NCBI RefSeq assembly: GCF_900142705.1
Contig: NZ_FRBV01000003.1
Span: 1 to 64,000, forward strand
Direction: 5' to 3'
Length of the DNA stretch: 64,000 nt
Source of the DNA: Nitrosospira sp. Nsp11
GTDB taxonomy: Bacteria > Pseudomonadota > Gammaproteobacteria > Burkholderiales > Nitrosomonadaceae
The notes under the pieces were generated by a model. It was not told the origin of the DNA. It saw only the letters and a list, made by a program, of their open reading frames with translations, and made no database searches. The position numbers were made by a program, and so were the translations under genes. The number at the start of each line of letters is the position of its first letter. Positions within the stretch are counted from its first letter, which is position 1. This document shows, piece by piece, positions 18,547-32,300 of the stretch.

Positions 18547-18601
18547 AGGATTTGGATTTCGAATTGACGATTCGGTGCTGTGGCACGAAATCTCAAATCC
18601 T
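18547..18601 (-). promoter_or_regulatory. Long hairpin in tuf-rpsJ leader
   Basis: AGGATTTGGATTTCG (18547-18561) and CGAAATCTCAAATCCT (18586-18601) form a nearly perfect 15-bp stem with a one-base bulge; the 24-base loop contains a GTGC/GCAC inner stem. It ends 18 bases before the rpsJ start. No T run follows, so a leader or processing structure is more likely than a terminator. Confidence 0.65.
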
Positions 18602-18617
18602 ATCCTTGATCCTGTTA

Positions 18618-19820
<1,203 letters not shown>

Positions 19821-19832
19821 ACTTGATTACCG

Positions 19833-21923
19833 TTATTTCTTATTAATAATTGCTTCAGCCACATTTTTCGGTGCTTCAGAATATTGCTTGAATTCCATGG
19901 TATAGGTCGCCCGCCCCTGAGTCGCGGATCGCAGCGAAGTCGAGTAGCCAAACATCTCCGCCAGCGGGACTTCCGCACGTATCACCTTGAGACCGGGCAA
20001 GTCGTCCATACCCTGGATCATTCCGCGACGGGATGACAAGTCGCCTACCACATTGCCCATGAAATCCGCTGGCGTTTCCACTTCCACTGCCATCATGGGT
20101 TCCAGCAACACTGGACTCGCCTTGCGCATGCCATCCTTGAACGCGATCGAAGCGGCCATTTTGAACGCATTCTCATTCGAATCCACGTCGTGATAAGAAC
20201 CATCAAATAACGTAACTTTGGCATCCACCACTGGAAAGCCTGCCAGCACACCATTCGGAAGCGTCTCCAGCAATCCTTTTTCTACCGCCGGAATGTATTC
20301 GCGCGGTACCGTTCCACCCTTGATTGCATCAACGAACTCAAATCCCTTACCCGCCTCATTCGGCTCCAGCTTGAGCCAGACGTGACCATATTGGCCCCGC
20401 CCGCCGGATTGCTTGATGAATTTACCCTCGACCTCTACCGGCTTCTTGATGGCTTCACGATAAGCGACCTGAGGAGCGCCCACGTTGGCTTCCACGCCAA
20501 ATTCCCGCTTCATCCGTTCTACAATAATTTCAAGATGCAGTTCGCCCATGCCGGAAATAATAGTTTGTCCCGACTCTTCGTCAGTGCGAACGCGAAAGGA
20601 CGGATCTTCTTGTGCCAGACGATTCAATGCCATTCCCATCTTTTCCTGGTCAAGCTTAGTCTTCGGTTCCACGGCAACGTGAATCACGGGTTCCGGAAAT
20701 ATCATCCGCTCCAATGTGATCACAGCGGTGGGATCGCACAAGGTGTCACCGGTAACAGCCTCTTTCAAGCCTACCGCAGCGGCGATGTCACCAGCCCTCA
20801 CCTCCTTGATTTCCTCTCGCTGATTAGCATGCATTTGCAGCAATCTTCCAATTCGTTCCTTCCGCCCTTTAAGGGGGTTATAGATGGTATCACCGGAAGA
20901 CACCACGCCAGAGTAAACGCGGAAAAAGATTAATTGGCCAACATAAGGGTCGGTGGCAATTTTGAATGCCAATCCAGAAAACGGCTCCTCGTCGTTTGCA
21001 TGGCGTTCATCATGTCCGCCCTTCTCATCTTCTCCATTGATCGCGCTGATATCTACTGGCGAAGGCAAGTAGTCCAGGACGGCGTCCAGCATCGCCTGCA
21101 CACCCTTGTTCTTGAATGCCGAACCACAAAGCATGGGAACGATCTCGTTTCCGATCGTACGAATGCGTAGCCCTTTCTTGATGTCGGCCGGAGATAAATC
21201 GCCCTCTTCAAGATATTTGTTCATCAACTCTTCATTCGCCTCGGCGGCGGTTTCCACCATTTTTTCACGCCACTGCTTGGCATTCTCCAGCAAATCGGCG
21301 GGTATATCCCGCTCCTCAAACTTAAGCCCCTGGCTCGCATCGTCCCAATAAATGCCTTTCATCTTTATCAGATCGATAACGCCTTCGAATTTATCTTCCG
21401 CACCGATAGGTAGTTGTACGGGTACCGGATGCGCTTTCAGGCGAGATTGAATTTGTTCATGAACGCGCATGAAATTGGCGCCGGCACGATCCATTTTATT
21501 GACGAATGCCAGCCGTGGGACCTTGTACTTATTGGCCTGACGCCATACTGTTTCAGTCTGAGGCTGCACTCCGCCAACGGCGCAGAATACGGTGCAAGCC
21601 CCGTCGAGGACACGTAGCGACCGCTCCACTTCGATGGTGAAGTCAACGTGACCCGGGGTATCGATAATATTGATGCGATGATCAGGATAGTTTTTTTCCA
21701 TCCCCTTCCAAAAGCAGGTGGTCGCCGCGGAAGTGATGGTAATGCCGCGCTCCTGCTCTTGCTCCATCCAATCCATCGTTGCTGCGCCGTCATGCACTTC
21801 GCCAATTTTGTGCGATATACCGGTATAGAACAGTATGCGTTCCGTGGTCGTAGTCTTGCCGGCGTCGATATGCGCCATTACGCCGATATTCCGATAACGC
21901 TCGATAGGGGTTTTTCTTGCCAC
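19833..21923 (-). CDS. fusA: Elongation factor G
   Basis: 696-aa translocation and ribosome-recycling GTPase. Five-domain length; G1 [10 protein letters not shown] (17-26), switch region [21 protein letters not shown] and NKMD are intact. It lies between rpsG and tuf in the usual str order. Residues linked to fusidic acid resistance cannot be judged by eye. Confidence 0.99.
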   Translation of the reverse strand: MARKTPIERYRNIGVMAHIDAGKTTTTERILFYTGISHKIGEVHDGAATMDWMEQEQERGITITSAATTCFWKGMEKNYPDHRINIIDTPGHVDFTIEVERSLRVLDGACTVFCAVGGVQPQTETVWRQANKYKVPRLAFVNKMDRAGANFMRVHEQIQSRLKAHPVPVQLPIGAEDKFEGVIDLIKMKGIYWDDASQGLKFEERDIPADLLENAKQWREKMVETAAEANEELMNKYLEEGDLSPADIKKGLRIRTIGNEIVPMLCGSAFKNKGVQAMLDAVLDYLPSPVDISAINGEDEKGGHDERHANDEEPFSGLAFKIATDPYVGQLIFFRVYSGVVSSGDTIYNPLKGRKERIGRLLQMHANQREEIKEVRAGDIAAAVGLKEAVTGDTLCDPTAVITLERMIFPEPVIHVAVEPKTKLDQEKMGMALNRLAQEDPSFRVRTDEESGQTIISGMGELHLEIIVERMKREFGVEANVGAPQVAYREAIKKPVEVEGKFIKQSGGRGQYGHVWLKLEPNEAGKGFEFVDAIKGGTVPREYIPAVEKGLLETLPNGVLAGFPVVDAKVTLFDGSYHDVDSNENAFKMAASIAFKDGMRKASPVLLEPMMAVEVETPADFMGNVVGDLSSRRGMIQGMDDLPGLKVIRAEVPLAEMFGYSTSLRSATQGRATYTMEFKQYSEAPKNVAEAIINKK

Positions 21924-22046
21924 GATTCTTGAACCTTAAGGTTTTATTTGTCGGAGCAAAGCGCTCAGCCAAGTAATAAAATGAATTTGTTTCGGAAACA
22001 GGTCAGCCAGGGACCTGAATTTCGGTGATCGTCGCCGTAACTGCCG

Positions 22047-22517
22047 CTAGAACCGGTAATGTGCAAATGCCTTATTCGCCTCTGCCATACGATGAACTTC
22101 CTCACGCTTCTTGACGGCGCCGCCCCGGCCTTCAGCTGCTTCCGCTAATTCACCGGCAAGTCGCGCGCCCATCGATTTTTCTGCTCGTTTCCGGGCAGCA
22201 TCGCGCAACCAGCGCATCGCCAGCGCATTTCGCCGAATCGATCGCACCTCTACGGGGACTTGATAGTTGGCTCCGCCGACACGACGGCTTTTTACTTCCA
22301 CCATGGGACGAACATTGGATAGCGCCTGCGTGAACACTTCCACCGGGTCCTTGCCCGTTTTCTTCTGGATTTGATCCATTGCGCCGTAAATAATGCGTTC
22401 CGCTACCGACTTCTTTCCCCGGGTCATCAGCACATTGACGAATTTCGCCACCTCGGTACTGTGGTACTTGGGATCCGGCAAAATTTCTCGTTTTGGAACT
22501 TCTCTCCGTCTTGGCAT
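22047..22517 (-). CDS. rpsG: Ribosomal protein S7
   Basis: 156-aa head protein, primary 16S binder, and in E. coli the str operon translational repressor. Conserved [18 protein letters not shown] start and [19 protein letters not shown]. It follows rpsL with an 89-bp gap, where the E. coli S7 target site lies. Confidence 0.98.
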   Translation of the reverse strand: MPRRREVPKREILPDPKYHSTEVAKFVNVLMTRGKKSVAERIIYGAMDQIQKKTGKDPVEVFTQALSNVRPMVEVKSRRVGGANYQVPVEVRSIRRNALAMRWLRDAARKRAEKSMGARLAGELAEAAEGRGGAVKKREEVHRMAEANKAFAHYRF

Positions 22518-22606
22518 TTTCTAACCTTGGGGGTAATTATTCAGCTTAAGTAACAACGTATTCAGTTCAATATTATCCGGCGCTAACGCTCAAACCGCTC
22601 TTAAGC

Positions 22607-22978
22607 CTATTTCGGCCTTTTGGCGCCATATTTGGAACGACTCTGTTTGCGATCTTTTACTCCGGCAGTATCCAGACTACCCCTTACGGTGTGATAGCGA
22701 ACGCCCGGCAAATCCTTGACGCGGCCGCCACGAATCAGCACTACGGAGTGTTCCTGTAGATTATGTCCCTCTCCACCAATGTAACTGGACACCTCAAAAC
22801 CGTTAGTCAGACGAACCCTCGCCACCTTGCGCAAAGCCGAGTTCGGTTTTTTTGGCGTAGTTGTATAGACTCGGGTGCATACCCCCCGTTTCTGGGGACT
22901 ATTTCCCAGCGCTGGAACCTTGCTCTTCACACGTCTCGCCGCACGAGGCTTGCGTACTAACTGACTGATTGTCGGCAT
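22607..22978 (-). CDS. rpsL: Ribosomal protein S12
   Basis: 123-aa decoding-centre protein. Start ATG 22976-22978 ([12 protein letters not shown]), since the frame's extra 16 upstream residues are not conserved. The region with the streptomycin-related lysine ([16 protein letters not shown], about 39-54) looks wild type. Also conserved: [13 protein letters not shown]. First gene of the str operon, behind a strong promoter at 23089-23117. Confidence 0.98.
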   Translation of the reverse strand: MPTISQLVRKPRAARRVKSKVPALGNSPQKRGVCTRVYTTTPKKPNSALRKVARVRLTNGFEVSSYIGGEGHNLQEHSVVLIRGGRVKDLPGVRYHTVRGSLDTAGVKDRKQSRSKYGAKRPK

Positions 22979-23008
22979 TTTATTCTCTACAAAATCGGGA
23001 TGGCAATA

Positions 23009-23077
23009 TAGCCGTCCCGCTGGCAATATGAAATTTTCTATCTTTCCGCGCCAGATATTTTTATCCAGGGACGGCTA
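23009..23077 (-). promoter_or_regulatory. Inverted repeat in rpsL leader
   Basis: TAGCCGTCCC (23009-23018) and GGGACGGCTA (23068-23077) are perfect complements. The predicted transcript starts near 23082, so the outer arm is at the very 5' end and the stem would enclose most of the 100-base leader. Confidence 0.55.
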
Positions 23078-23088
23078 AAAAACTGCGA

Positions 23089-23117
23089 ATTCTAGGGGGT
23101 TTATCATGTGATGTCAA
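23089..23117 (-). promoter_or_regulatory. str operon promoter (TTGACA, 17 bp, TAGAAT)
   Basis: Consensus -35 TTGACA (complement of 23112-23117), 17-bp spacer, 5/6 -10 TAGAAT (complement of 23089-23094), on the minus strand about 105 bases before rpsL. This is the best sigma-70 promoter I found in the window. Confidence 0.8.
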
Positions 23118-23500
23118 GCTAAAGTCTTTTTTGATTTCTGGTGAAAATACAATTCTTAAAACCTTAAACGTCTGTTCCAAATGGTCTTTGGCCATCCCTC
23201 TTACTCTTATTTGGATAACCGGCATGCGTCTGACCGACAGGCTTTCTGGCAGGACGATGCATTCATGGTATAGCTGCCGACAGCATAATGGCGGCAGAGC
23301 CTGTGATCTGGATCGAGCTTATAGTTGCCTGGCGAAGAGCACCAATAGTATATCTATCAGGCGCCTGCGGCTGAACAAGCCTACTTCAGTAGTCCTAGTC
23401 CCCACATTCGCCAGAAAGCCAGACTCTGTGTTTGTCGGCGTCCGTATGGATGATCTACACGGAACCGAGTCGCGGCATATCCAGTATCCGGTATTTAACG

Positions 23501-24913
23501 TCAGGTGGAGGCAGCGCGAACTTCGCGCCGCTTTGCGGTAAGCGCGTGGTTGCCCAGCTTCTTCAATACCTCCCACGCTGGTCCGGGAAACTTGTGCAAT
23601 TTTACCATCACATCCTCTAGCGCTTCCAGGAACCAATCCACATCAGCTTCGCTGATATTCAAGGGTGGAAGAATTTTTACGATGGGCATGGCGTGTCCCG
23701 CTACCTGAGTCAAGATATGATGATCGTCCAGGAGCGGAAGAACGATCGCTTGGGCGAAAAGATTCTCATCCATCTTGTTGACCATAGCCCAGGCCGCCCT
23801 GAGAGACATCGATTCGGGTTGACCGAACTCAATGGCGATCATTAGGCCACGTTGACGCACGCCCTTCAGAAATTCGAAGCGGGGCACCATGGCCTCGATA
23901 CCCGTGCGAAAACGTGCACCGAGCTCAATGGCCCGATCCATTAGCTTCTCATCGTCCAGAACGCTGAGCGAGGCCAGGCCGGCCGCCATTGCCATATTAC
24001 CCATACCGAACGTCGAAGCATGAACAATCGCCCGATGCATGCCATCGTAAACACTATCATAAACAGCGCGGCGCGTAATAGTCGCACCCAGCGGGATATA
24101 ACCACCCGAAAGCGCTTTGGAGAGACAGATGATATCAGGGCGGAGTCCCTCGACCCATTGGCTGGCGAGAAAGCGCCCAGTCCGCCCCATACCCGATTGA
24201 ACTTCGTCACAAATCAATAAGGTACCGTATTTCCGGCACAACTCCTGAGCGCCGAGTAGATACTCGTTACTGGCGATATTAACGCCCTTGCCCTGAATAG
24301 GCTCAAGGACAAAGGCAGCAACATCGCCCCGGGCAAGACGTGACTCAAGACCCGCGAGATCCCCAAGATATACTTCCGAGCTACCGGGAAGCATCGGCTC
24401 GAAACCCCTCCGGAAACTCGCTTCTCCATTTAGAGATAGCGCCCCCATGGTCAGACCATGGAAGGCTTTAGCAAGATGAGCGGTGCAGGGCCGCCCTGTA
24501 TAGGCACGCGCGAATTTGATCGCTGCTTCGATCGCTTCGGTTCCCGAGTTGCTGAAATAAACAGTGTCCAGACCAGGCGACATGCGCTTCACGAGTTCGC
24601 GTGCCAGCGCAGCCGCAAGGGGTGGAGCGTCGAAACCGATCCATCCGGGGAAATCGGTGTCCAGCACCTGCTGCAAGGCGCCGCGAATGGCAGGATGACG
24701 GCGTCCAAAATTGAAAACGCCCCAGTTGGTCAGGAAATCAAGGTAGCGCGTGCCGTGCTCATCCCAAAGATAAGGTCCCTCGCCTCTCACCCACGTTCGA
24801 TTGAAACCGAGCGTGCGTAAGACTTTGACGAATACCGGATTAACATAATCTTCGTAGAGCTCGAAGTTTTTGCCACGTGTCTCGGCAATTATCGCGTCAA
24901 TATCAATGGGCAT
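23501..24913 (-). CDS. Class III PLP-dependent aminotransferase
   Basis: 470 aa, acetylornithine/ornithine aminotransferase-like fold. Visible: YFSNSGTEAIEAAIKFAR (about 119-136) for cofactor phosphate binding, LICDEVQSGMGRTG (233-246, cofactor aspartate D236) and the Schiff-base lysine K266 in CLSKALSGGY. Start is ATG 24911-24913 (MPIDIDAII); the frame extends 22 codons farther. The substrate is unknown. The N-terminal RGEGPYLWDEHGTRYLDFLTN style reminds me of hopanoid-type HpnO aminotransferases, but no hopanoid genes are near. It lies 78 bp after rpoC on the same strand, splitting the usual rpoC-rpsL junction. Confidence 0.85.
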   Translation of the reverse strand: MPIDIDAIIAETRGKNFELYEDYVNPVFVKVLRTLGFNRTWVRGEGPYLWDEHGTRYLDFLTNWGVFNFGRRHPAIRGALQQVLDTDFPGWIGFDAPPLAAALARELVKRMSPGLDTVYFSNSGTEAIEAAIKFARAYTGRPCTAHLAKAFHGLTMGALSLNGEASFRRGFEPMLPGSSEVYLGDLAGLESRLARGDVAAFVLEPIQGKGVNIASNEYLLGAQELCRKYGTLLICDEVQSGMGRTGRFLASQWVEGLRPDIICLSKALSGGYIPLGATITRRAVYDSVYDGMHRAIVHASTFGMGNMAMAAGLASLSVLDDEKLMDRAIELGARFRTGIEAMVPRFEFLKGVRQRGLMIAIEFGQPESMSLRAAWAMVNKMDENLFAQAIVLPLLDDHHILTQVAGHAMPIVKILPPLNISEADVDWFLEALEDVMVKLHKFPGPAWEVLKKLGNHALTAKRREVRAAST

Positions 24914-24991
24914 AATTAAGTTTTCCACCAGACACAAATATGATGTTGGCGTTATCTCGCATGGCTGTCGCTGATCCAATCCCTTTATTCG

Positions 24992-27900
24992 TTAGACAGT
25001 ATATCCACTATTCCGCATTTCTCCTGCATCTTCCTCTCCCAAACCTATCTTCTCTCCTGCATTTAACAACAGTTTCTGTTTCTTGCGGGTATTATGGAAG
25101 GCAAGGCCCGTGCCTGCAGGGATAAGCCGACCGACGATAACATTTTCTTTTAAGCCTCGCAGGTCATCCCGCTTGCCCATGATAGCCGCTTCGGTTAGCA
25201 CACGTGTGGTTTCCTGAAAGGAAGCCGCGGAAATGAACGAATCGGTGGAAAGCGACGCCTTGGTGATACCCAGAAGCATGAATTCATAGGACGCCGGTTG
25301 TTTGTCCTCGGCCACCACCCTTTCGTTTTCCGACAACAGGTCCGCCCGTTCAACTTGCTCACCTGGAATAAAGCGTGTATCCCCCGCATCCACAATTTGT
25401 ATACGCCGCAACATCTGGCGCACGATCACTTCGATGTGTTTGTCATTGATCTTGACGCCTTGCAGTCGATACACATCCTGGACCTCGTCAGTGATATAGC
25501 GTGCAAGCGCTTCTACGCCTAGCAAGCGGAGGATATCATGCGGATCGGCGGGCCCATCGACGATGCTCTCCCCTTTATTCACCACTTGTCCATCGTGGGC
25601 TGTGACGTGCTTTTCCTTGGGGATCAGATACTCATGCGAGATCCCGTCCAGATCGGTAATTACCAGGCGCTGTTTACCCTTGGTATCCTTGCCGAAGGAC
25701 ACAATACCGGTGACCTCCGCCAACACGCCAGCATCCTTCGGAGAGCGCGCTTCAAACAATTCCGCGACACGAGGCAGGCCGCCGGTGATGTCGCGCGTTT
25801 TTGAACTTTCCTGCGGGATACGAGCCAGTACTTCACCCACGCTGACCTGTTGCCCATCCCGGACCGTAATAACGGAGCCGATCTGGAAAGTGATGCTGAC
25901 CGATAAAACGCTACCTGCGAGCCGCACTTCCTTTCCCTCTTCATCCAGAAGCTTCACCATCGGACGCAAACCCTTGGTCTGCACCACGCCACGCCGCTTC
26001 GGATCAATCACTACAAGCGTAGATAAACCGGTTACTTCGTCTATCTGCTTGGCCACCGTCACGCCTTCTTCCACGTTCTCGAAGCGAATCTTGCCGGCGT
26101 ATTCTGTAATGATGGGGCGGGTATGCGGATCCCACGCCGCCAGGACCTGCCCCGCTTTGACCACTTCACCGTCGCGGATCAGCAATGTCGCTCCATAAGG
26201 CGCTTTATGGCGTTCACGCTCGCGGCCGTTATCATCATGTACCACTACTTCGCCGCTCCGGGAAATTGCGATCAGCTCGCTGCGCGAATTGGTAACGTAA
26301 CGCATGGTTGGGGAATAACGCACAATGCCGTTGGACTTGCTCTCGACCTGGCTTGCTACAGCGGTTCTGGAAGCAGCGCCCCCGATGTGGAATGTGCGCA
26401 TCGTGAGCTGAGTACCTGGCTCACCAATTGACTGGGCAGCAATCACCCCCACGGCTTCACCTACGTTTACGGGAGTGCCGCGCCCCAGGTCACGTCCATA
26501 ACACTTGGCACATAAACCATAACGAGTTTCGCAGGTCAGCGGAGTGCGTACTTTTACCTCATCTATACCCAATGCTTCAATAGTATCGACCGCACTCTCG
26601 TCCAGTAGCGCGCCGGCCGGATAAATCACGGCTTGATGCTCCGGGTTGATTACATCGTTGGCGACTACCCGTCCAAGTATGCGTTCTCGTAGTGCTTCAA
26701 TGACTTCGCCACCTTCGACCAAGGCCTTCATTACGACGCCATTACTCGTGCCGCAGTCGTCCTGGGTCACCACAAGATCCTGTGTCACATCGACCAAGCG
26801 ACGGGTAAGATAACCGGAGTTGGCGGTCTTCAGTGCGGTATCGGCCAGACCTTTGCGTGCACCATGCGTTGAAATAAAATACTGCAGCACGTTCAACCCT
26901 TCGCGGAAGTTCGCTGTGATGGGCGTCTCGATGATCGAACCATCAGGCTTGGCCATCAAGCCGCGCATACCCGCCAATTGGCGAATCTGTGCAGCGGAAC
27001 CCCGCGCACCCGAATCCGCCATCATATAAATCGAATTGAAGGATTCTTGTGTCAGTGCCTTGCCTTTCTTGTCTTTTTTGACTTCTCCGGTTTCCAGATC
27101 GATTATAGGCTCGACTCCCAGCTGATCCATCATGGCTTTAGCCACCTGATCGCCAGCACGACCCCATATATCCACTACCTTGTTATAGCGTTCGCCCTGT
27201 GTCACCAAACCAGAAGTGTACTGAACCTCAATCTCCTGCACTTCCCTTTCCGATGCGCCGATGATGTCATTCTTCTGTACCGGCGTCAGCATGTCGTCCA
27301 GGCAGATCGATATTCCTGCGCGTGTTGCGTAAGTGAACCCCGCATACATCAATTTGTCCGCAAAAATGACTGTTTCGCGAAGTCCGCAGCGACGGAAGCT
27401 GGCATTAATGAGCTTGGAAATCTCCTTCTTCTTGAGCACTTTGTTCATCAGCGGAAAAGGCAACCCGGCGGGGAGAATTTCAGACAGTAGCGCTCGCCCA
27501 ACAGTGGTGTCATAACGCGTAGTTTTCTCATGACGTTCGCCATCGGCGTCTACGTCATACTCCTTGATTCTCACCGTAATTCTGGCATTCAGTTCAATTA
27601 TGCGGCTCTCGTAGGCCCGAGAAACTTCGCTGATGTTGGAAAACATCATACCTTCGCCGCGAGCATTGATCTTTTCCCGTGTGGTGTAGTACAGCCCCAA
27701 CACGATATCCTGAGATGGCACGATGACCGGCTCTCCATTTGCCGGCGACAAGACATTGTTGGTCGACATCATGAGCGTGCGACATTCCATTTGTGCTTCC
27801 AGCGATAACGGCACGTGGACCGCCATCTGGTCACCGTCGAAGTCGGCGTTGAATGCCGCGCATACCAATGGATGCAACTGGATTGCCTTGCCTTCGATCA

Positions 27901-29221
27901 ACACCGGTTCGAATGCCTGAATTCCAAGCCGATGCAATGTAGGAGCCCGGTTCAGCATTACCGGATGCTGGCGAATAACGTCCTCAAGAATATCCCAAAC
28001 GACAGGGCTCTCGTTTTCTACCTCGCGTTTGGCCGCTTTTATGGTGCTCGCGATACCCATTATTTCGAGTTTATTGAAGATAAACGGCTTGAACAATTCC
28101 AATGCCATTTTTTTCGGCAAGCCGCATTGGTGCAATTTGAGCTGCGGGCCCACCACAATTACCGAGCGCCCGGAGTAATCTACACGTTTACCCAGCAGAT
28201 TTTGGCGGAACCGCCCCCCTTTGCCCTTGATCATATCGGCAAGTGATTTTAACGGCCGCTTGTTGGCGCCAGTCATGGCTTTGCCACGACGGCCGTTATC
28301 CAGCAACGAATCAACCGCCTCCTGCAGCATGCGTTTCTCGTTGCGCACGATAATTTCCGGCGCCTTCAACTCAAGCAAACGCTTCAAGCGATTGTTGCGG
28401 TTTATAACGCGACGATACAAGTCATTCAGATCAGAAGTGGCGAAGCGTCCGCCGTCCAGCGGCACCAACGGGCGCAACTCGGGCGGCAGCACGGGCAGGA
28501 CCGCCAAAACCATCCACTCCGGTTTAATCCCGGACTTACAGAATGCCTCCAATACTTTCAAGCGCTTGGAGATTTTCTTCATCTTCGTTTCGGAGCCGGT
28601 TGTACCCATCTCGCGCCGAAGATTATCAATCTCAACGCGAATGTTGAGATTCCCCAATAAATCGCGCACACCTTCCGCACCCATGCTCGCACGAAAATCG
28701 TCGCCATATTCTTCCGTTTTGGCGCGATAGTCGTCATCCGTCAAAAGCTGACACCGCTGAAGAGGCGTCATGCCGGGATCCGTTACCACATAAGCTTCAA
28801 AATAGAGTACACGCTCGATATCACGTAAAGTCATATCCAGAACCATGCCCAAGCGAGATGGCAACGATTTCAGGAACCAGATATGCGCTACCGGCGAAGC
28901 CAGTTCGATATGACCCATACGCTCGCGCCGAACCTTCGACAGCGTAACTTCCACACCGCATTTCTCGCAGATAACACCACGATGTTTCAGACGTTTATAT
29001 TTTCCGCACAGACACTCATAATCCTTTACCGGGCCGAAGATCTTTGCGCAGAACAGACCATCTCGTTCCGGCTTGAACGTACGGTAATTGATGGTTTCCG
29101 GCTTCTTGACTTCACCATAGGACCAAGAGCGTATTTTCTCGGGAGAAGCCAGACCGATCTTGATCGAATCGAACTCTTCCTTCTGGGTAACCTGTTTGAA
29201 TAAATCAAGCAGTGCTTTCAT
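24992..29221 (-). CDS. rpoC: RNA polymerase beta' subunit
   Basis: 1409 aa, the catalytic clamp subunit. Visible: N-terminal zinc ribbon [20 protein letters not shown] (about 70-89), the Mg-binding NADFDGDQM (about 460-468), and the second zinc site [17 protein letters not shown] (about 887-903). Length matches betaproteobacterial beta'. It follows rpoB with a 94-bp gap. Confidence 0.99.
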   Translation of the reverse strand: MKALLDLFKQVTQKEEFDSIKIGLASPEKIRSWSYGEVKKPETINYRTFKPERDGLFCAKIFGPVKDYECLCGKYKRLKHRGVICEKCGVEVTLSKVRRERMGHIELASPVAHIWFLKSLPSRLGMVLDMTLRDIERVLYFEAYVVTDPGMTPLQRCQLLTDDDYRAKTEEYGDDFRASMGAEGVRDLLGNLNIRVEIDNLRREMGTTGSETKMKKISKRLKVLEAFCKSGIKPEWMVLAVLPVLPPELRPLVPLDGGRFATSDLNDLYRRVINRNNRLKRLLELKAPEIIVRNEKRMLQEAVDSLLDNGRRGKAMTGANKRPLKSLADMIKGKGGRFRQNLLGKRVDYSGRSVIVVGPQLKLHQCGLPKKMALELFKPFIFNKLEIMGIASTIKAAKREVENESPVVWDILEDVIRQHPVMLNRAPTLHRLGIQAFEPVLIEGKAIQLHPLVCAAFNADFDGDQMAVHVPLSLEAQMECRTLMMSTNNVLSPANGEPVIVPSQDIVLGLYYTTREKINARGEGMMFSNISEVSRAYESRIIELNARITVRIKEYDVDADGERHEKTTRYDTTVGRALLSEILPAGLPFPLMNKVLKKKEISKLINASFRRCGLRETVIFADKLMYAGFTYATRAGISICLDDMLTPVQKNDIIGASEREVQEIEVQYTSGLVTQGERYNKVVDIWGRAGDQVAKAMMDQLGVEPIIDLETGEVKKDKKGKALTQESFNSIYMMADSGARGSAAQIRQLAGMRGLMAKPDGSIIETPITANFREGLNVLQYFISTHGARKGLADTALKTANSGYLTRRLVDVTQDLVVTQDDCGTSNGVVMKALVEGGEVIEALRERILGRVVANDVINPEHQAVIYPAGALLDESAVDTIEALGIDEVKVRTPLTCETRYGLCAKCYGRDLGRGTPVNVGEAVGVIAAQSIGEPGTQLTMRTFHIGGAASRTAVASQVESKSNGIVRYSPTMRYVTNSRSELIAISRSGEVVVHDDNGRERERHKAPYGATLLIRDGEVVKAGQVLAAWDPHTRPIITEYAGKIRFENVEEGVTVAKQIDEVTGLSTLVVIDPKRRGVVQTKGLRPMVKLLDEEGKEVRLAGSVLSVSITFQIGSVITVRDGQQVSVGEVLARIPQESSKTRDITGGLPRVAELFEARSPKDAGVLAEVTGIVSFGKDTKGKQRLVITDLDGISHEYLIPKEKHVTAHDGQVVNKGESIVDGPADPHDILRLLGVEALARYITDEVQDVYRLQGVKINDKHIEVIVRQMLRRIQIVDAGDTRFIPGEQVERADLLSENERVVAEDKQPASYEFMLLGITKASLSTDSFISAASFQETTRVLTEAAIMGKRDDLRGLKENVIVGRLIPAGTGLAFHNTRKKQKLLLNAGEKIGLGEEDAGEMRNSGYTV

Positions 29222-29315
29222 TTGTCACTCCTGTTGATCAGGGATCGATACATAAAATTTCCGGTGGAAAAGCGAGGAAAAAAATAACCCTTCTCCGTAC
29301 CTCTACACAACATGG

Positions 29316-32300
29316 CTAATGCCGATCCAAATCAATATCCATTGCCAGTGAACGGATTTCCTTCACCAGCACGTTGAATGATTCCGGCATGCCTGCGTCG
29401 ATCTTGTGGTCGCCCTTGACAATACTCTCGTACACCTTGGTGCGCCCATTCACATCGTCGGACTTGACCGTCAACATTTCCTGCAGGGTATAGGCGGCGC
29501 CGTACGCTTCCAGTGCCCATACTTCCATTTCACCAAAACGCTGACCGCCGAACTGAGCCTTACCGCCAAGAGGCTGCTGCGTTACCAGGCTATAGGGGCC
29601 GGTTGACCGCGCATGCATTTTATCGTCCACCAGATGATGCAACTTCAGCACATGCATATAGCCTACCGTCACAGGGCGGTCGAACGCCTCACCGGTTCGG
29701 CCGTCATGAAGCGTCACCTGACCGGATCTAGGGAAGCCGGCAAGCTCCAGCATATCTTTGATTTCGTGTTCGGTAGCGCCATCGAACACAGGGGTTGCGA
29801 ACGGCACGCCATCCACGAGATTTTCCGCCAAGTCGAGGATCTCCGCGTCCGTAAGCGAAGCGATATCCTCTTGCTTGCCACTCGTGTTATAGATCTTGTC
29901 GAGAAAATCCCGGATCTCGGCGGTCCGGCTGCCCGCGCGAAGCATATCGCCGATCTTCGTTCCCAATCCTTTCGCTGCCCATCCAAGATGGGTTTCCAGA
30001 ATCTGGCCCACGTTCATGCGCGACGGTACACCCAAGGGGTTCAGTACTACATCGACCGGTGTGCCATCCGCCATGTAGGGCATATCTTCTACCGGCACTA
30101 TCTTCGAAATAACACCCTTATTCCCATGGCGCCCAGCCATTTTATCTCCCGGCTGGAGCCGGCGCTTTACGGCGACATAAACCTTAACCATTTTCTGCAC
30201 GCCTGGCGGCAATTCATCACCTTGCGTAAGTTTCTTTTTCTTCTCCTCAAAAGCGTCATCGAACGCTTTGCGTTTCTGGGACAAACCTTCCTCGATCTGT
30301 TCGAGCTGCAGGCTTGCCTCCTCATCAGAAAGACGAATATCGAACCAGTGATGCGGATCTATACTATCGAGATATTCCTTGGTGACGGGTGCGCCCTTGA
30401 CGAGCTTTTTAGGCCCGCCAGTTGCAATCTTACCCTTGAGCAAGCGCTCGATACGCTCAAATGCGTCCCCTTCCACAATCCGCATCTGGTCAGCCAGATC
30501 CTTCTTGTATCGCTTCAGCTCATCATCGATGATCTGCTGGGCGCGCTTGTCACGTTCTATACCTTCCCGGGTAAAGACCTGCACATCAATGACTGTACCG
30601 GAAATACCGGATGGCACCCGTAACGACGTATCCTTGACGTCAGAAGCTTTCTCGCCAAAAATAGCGCGCAGAAGCTTTTCTTCAGGTGTCAATTGAGTTT
30701 CGCCCTTGGGGGTGACCTTTCCTACCAATACGTCGCCAGCCTCCACTTCCGCACCGATATGAACGATGCCAGAAGCATCCAGACGTCCGAGTTGTACTTC
30801 CGACAAGTTGGAAATATCACCTGTGATTTCTTCCGTTCCCAGTTTTGTATCACGGCTCACCACCGACAGTTCTTCGATATGGATAGACGTGAAACGGTCA
30901 TTGGCAACGATACGCTCAGAGATGAGAATCGAATCCTCAAAGTTGTAGCCATTCCATGGCATAAATGCCACCAACATGTTCTGCCCCAGCGCCAGTTCAC
31001 CCTTGTCCGTGGAGGCGCCATCCGCCACAACATCGCCACGCGCAATGATGTCGCCTACTTTCACCAGGGGCCGCTGGTTAATATTGGTATTCTGATTGGA
31101 ACGGGTGTATTTGATCAGATTGTATATGTCCACACCCACTTCGCCCACGCGGGTTTCAATATCATGTACCCGAACCACGATACGGCTCGCATCCACATAA
31201 TCCACGATGCCGCCTCGCACCGCCTTTACCGCTGTTCCTGAATCCACCGCCACTACCCGTTCGATACCGGTGCCAACCAGAGGCTTCTCTGCGCGCAGGC
31301 AGGGAACCGCCTGCCGTTGCATGTTGGAGCCCATCAGCGCGCGATTGGCGTCATCGTGTTCCAGAAATGGAATCAACGACGCCGCTACCGACACGATCTG
31401 AGCGGGCGCCACATCCATGTACTCGATCCGGTCCGGACTTGAAAGCGTAAATTCGTTCTTATGACGGCAGGAAACAATGTCGTTGGTAAAATTGCCATCG
31501 CTATCCAGCTCTGCATTTGCCTGGGCAATCACAAATTGACCTTCTTCAATGGCCGACAGATAGTCAATCTCTTCGGTTACATGGCCGTCCTTCACTTTAC
31601 TGTACGGGGTTTCCATGAAGCCATATTCATTGGTCCGGGCATACAGCGCCAATGAATTTATCAGCCCGATGTTGGGGCCTTCCGGTGTTTCAATCGGACA
31701 TACGCGGCCATAGTGAGTGGGGTGTACATCGCGCACCTCAAATCCTGCCCGCTCGCGCGTCAAACCGCCCGGGCCCAACGCGGACACACGGCGTTTATGC
31801 GTGATTTCCGAAAGCGGATTGGTCTGGTCCATGAATTGCGATAGCTGGCTGGAACCAAAAAACTCGCGCACCGCAGCCGATACCGGCTTCGCGTTAATCA
31901 AGTCATGCGGCATCAGATTATCTGACTCAGCCTGGCTGAGCCGCTCCTTTACCGCTCTTTCGACCCGCACCAGGCCAGAACGAAATTGATTTTCCGCAAG
32001 TTCACCGACCGAACGCACGCGACGATTACCCAGGTGATCGATATCGTCGATTTCACCACGGCCATTGCGCAGTTCGACCAGAATCCTGATCACTGCAATA
32101 ATGTCGTCATTAGACAACGTTGTAGAACCATCCAGTTCAGTCTTGCCTATGCGGCGATTGAATTTCATCCGCCCCACCACTGAAAGATCATAGCGTTCGG
32201 GTGCGTAGAACAATCCGTTGAACAACGCCTTGACAGCGTCTTCGGTGGGTGGTTCACCGGGACGCATCATCCGGTAGATGGCTACCTGCGCGGCCATCTG

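Larger units (their letters stand above)
22979..23500. other. Gap between aminotransferase and rpsL; str promoter and leader
   Basis: 522 bp without a supportable gene. The rpsL-proximal part (22979-23120) holds the str promoter and a leader with a 10-bp inverted repeat. In 23121-23500 I see no domain, terminator or repeat; ORFs of about 100-136 aa there have no family resemblance and run across the end of the aminotransferase gene. Confidence 0.7.

Noticed and set aside
23131-23541. 136-aa plus-strand frame and a 105-aa minus-strand frame between rpsL and the aminotransferase
   Set aside because: Both run into the end of the aminotransferase gene, have no recognisable domain and unnatural composition.
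29613-30623. 336-aa plus-strand frame over rpoB
   Set aside because: Antisense to a conserved essential gene, with no domain, ribosome site or promoter.
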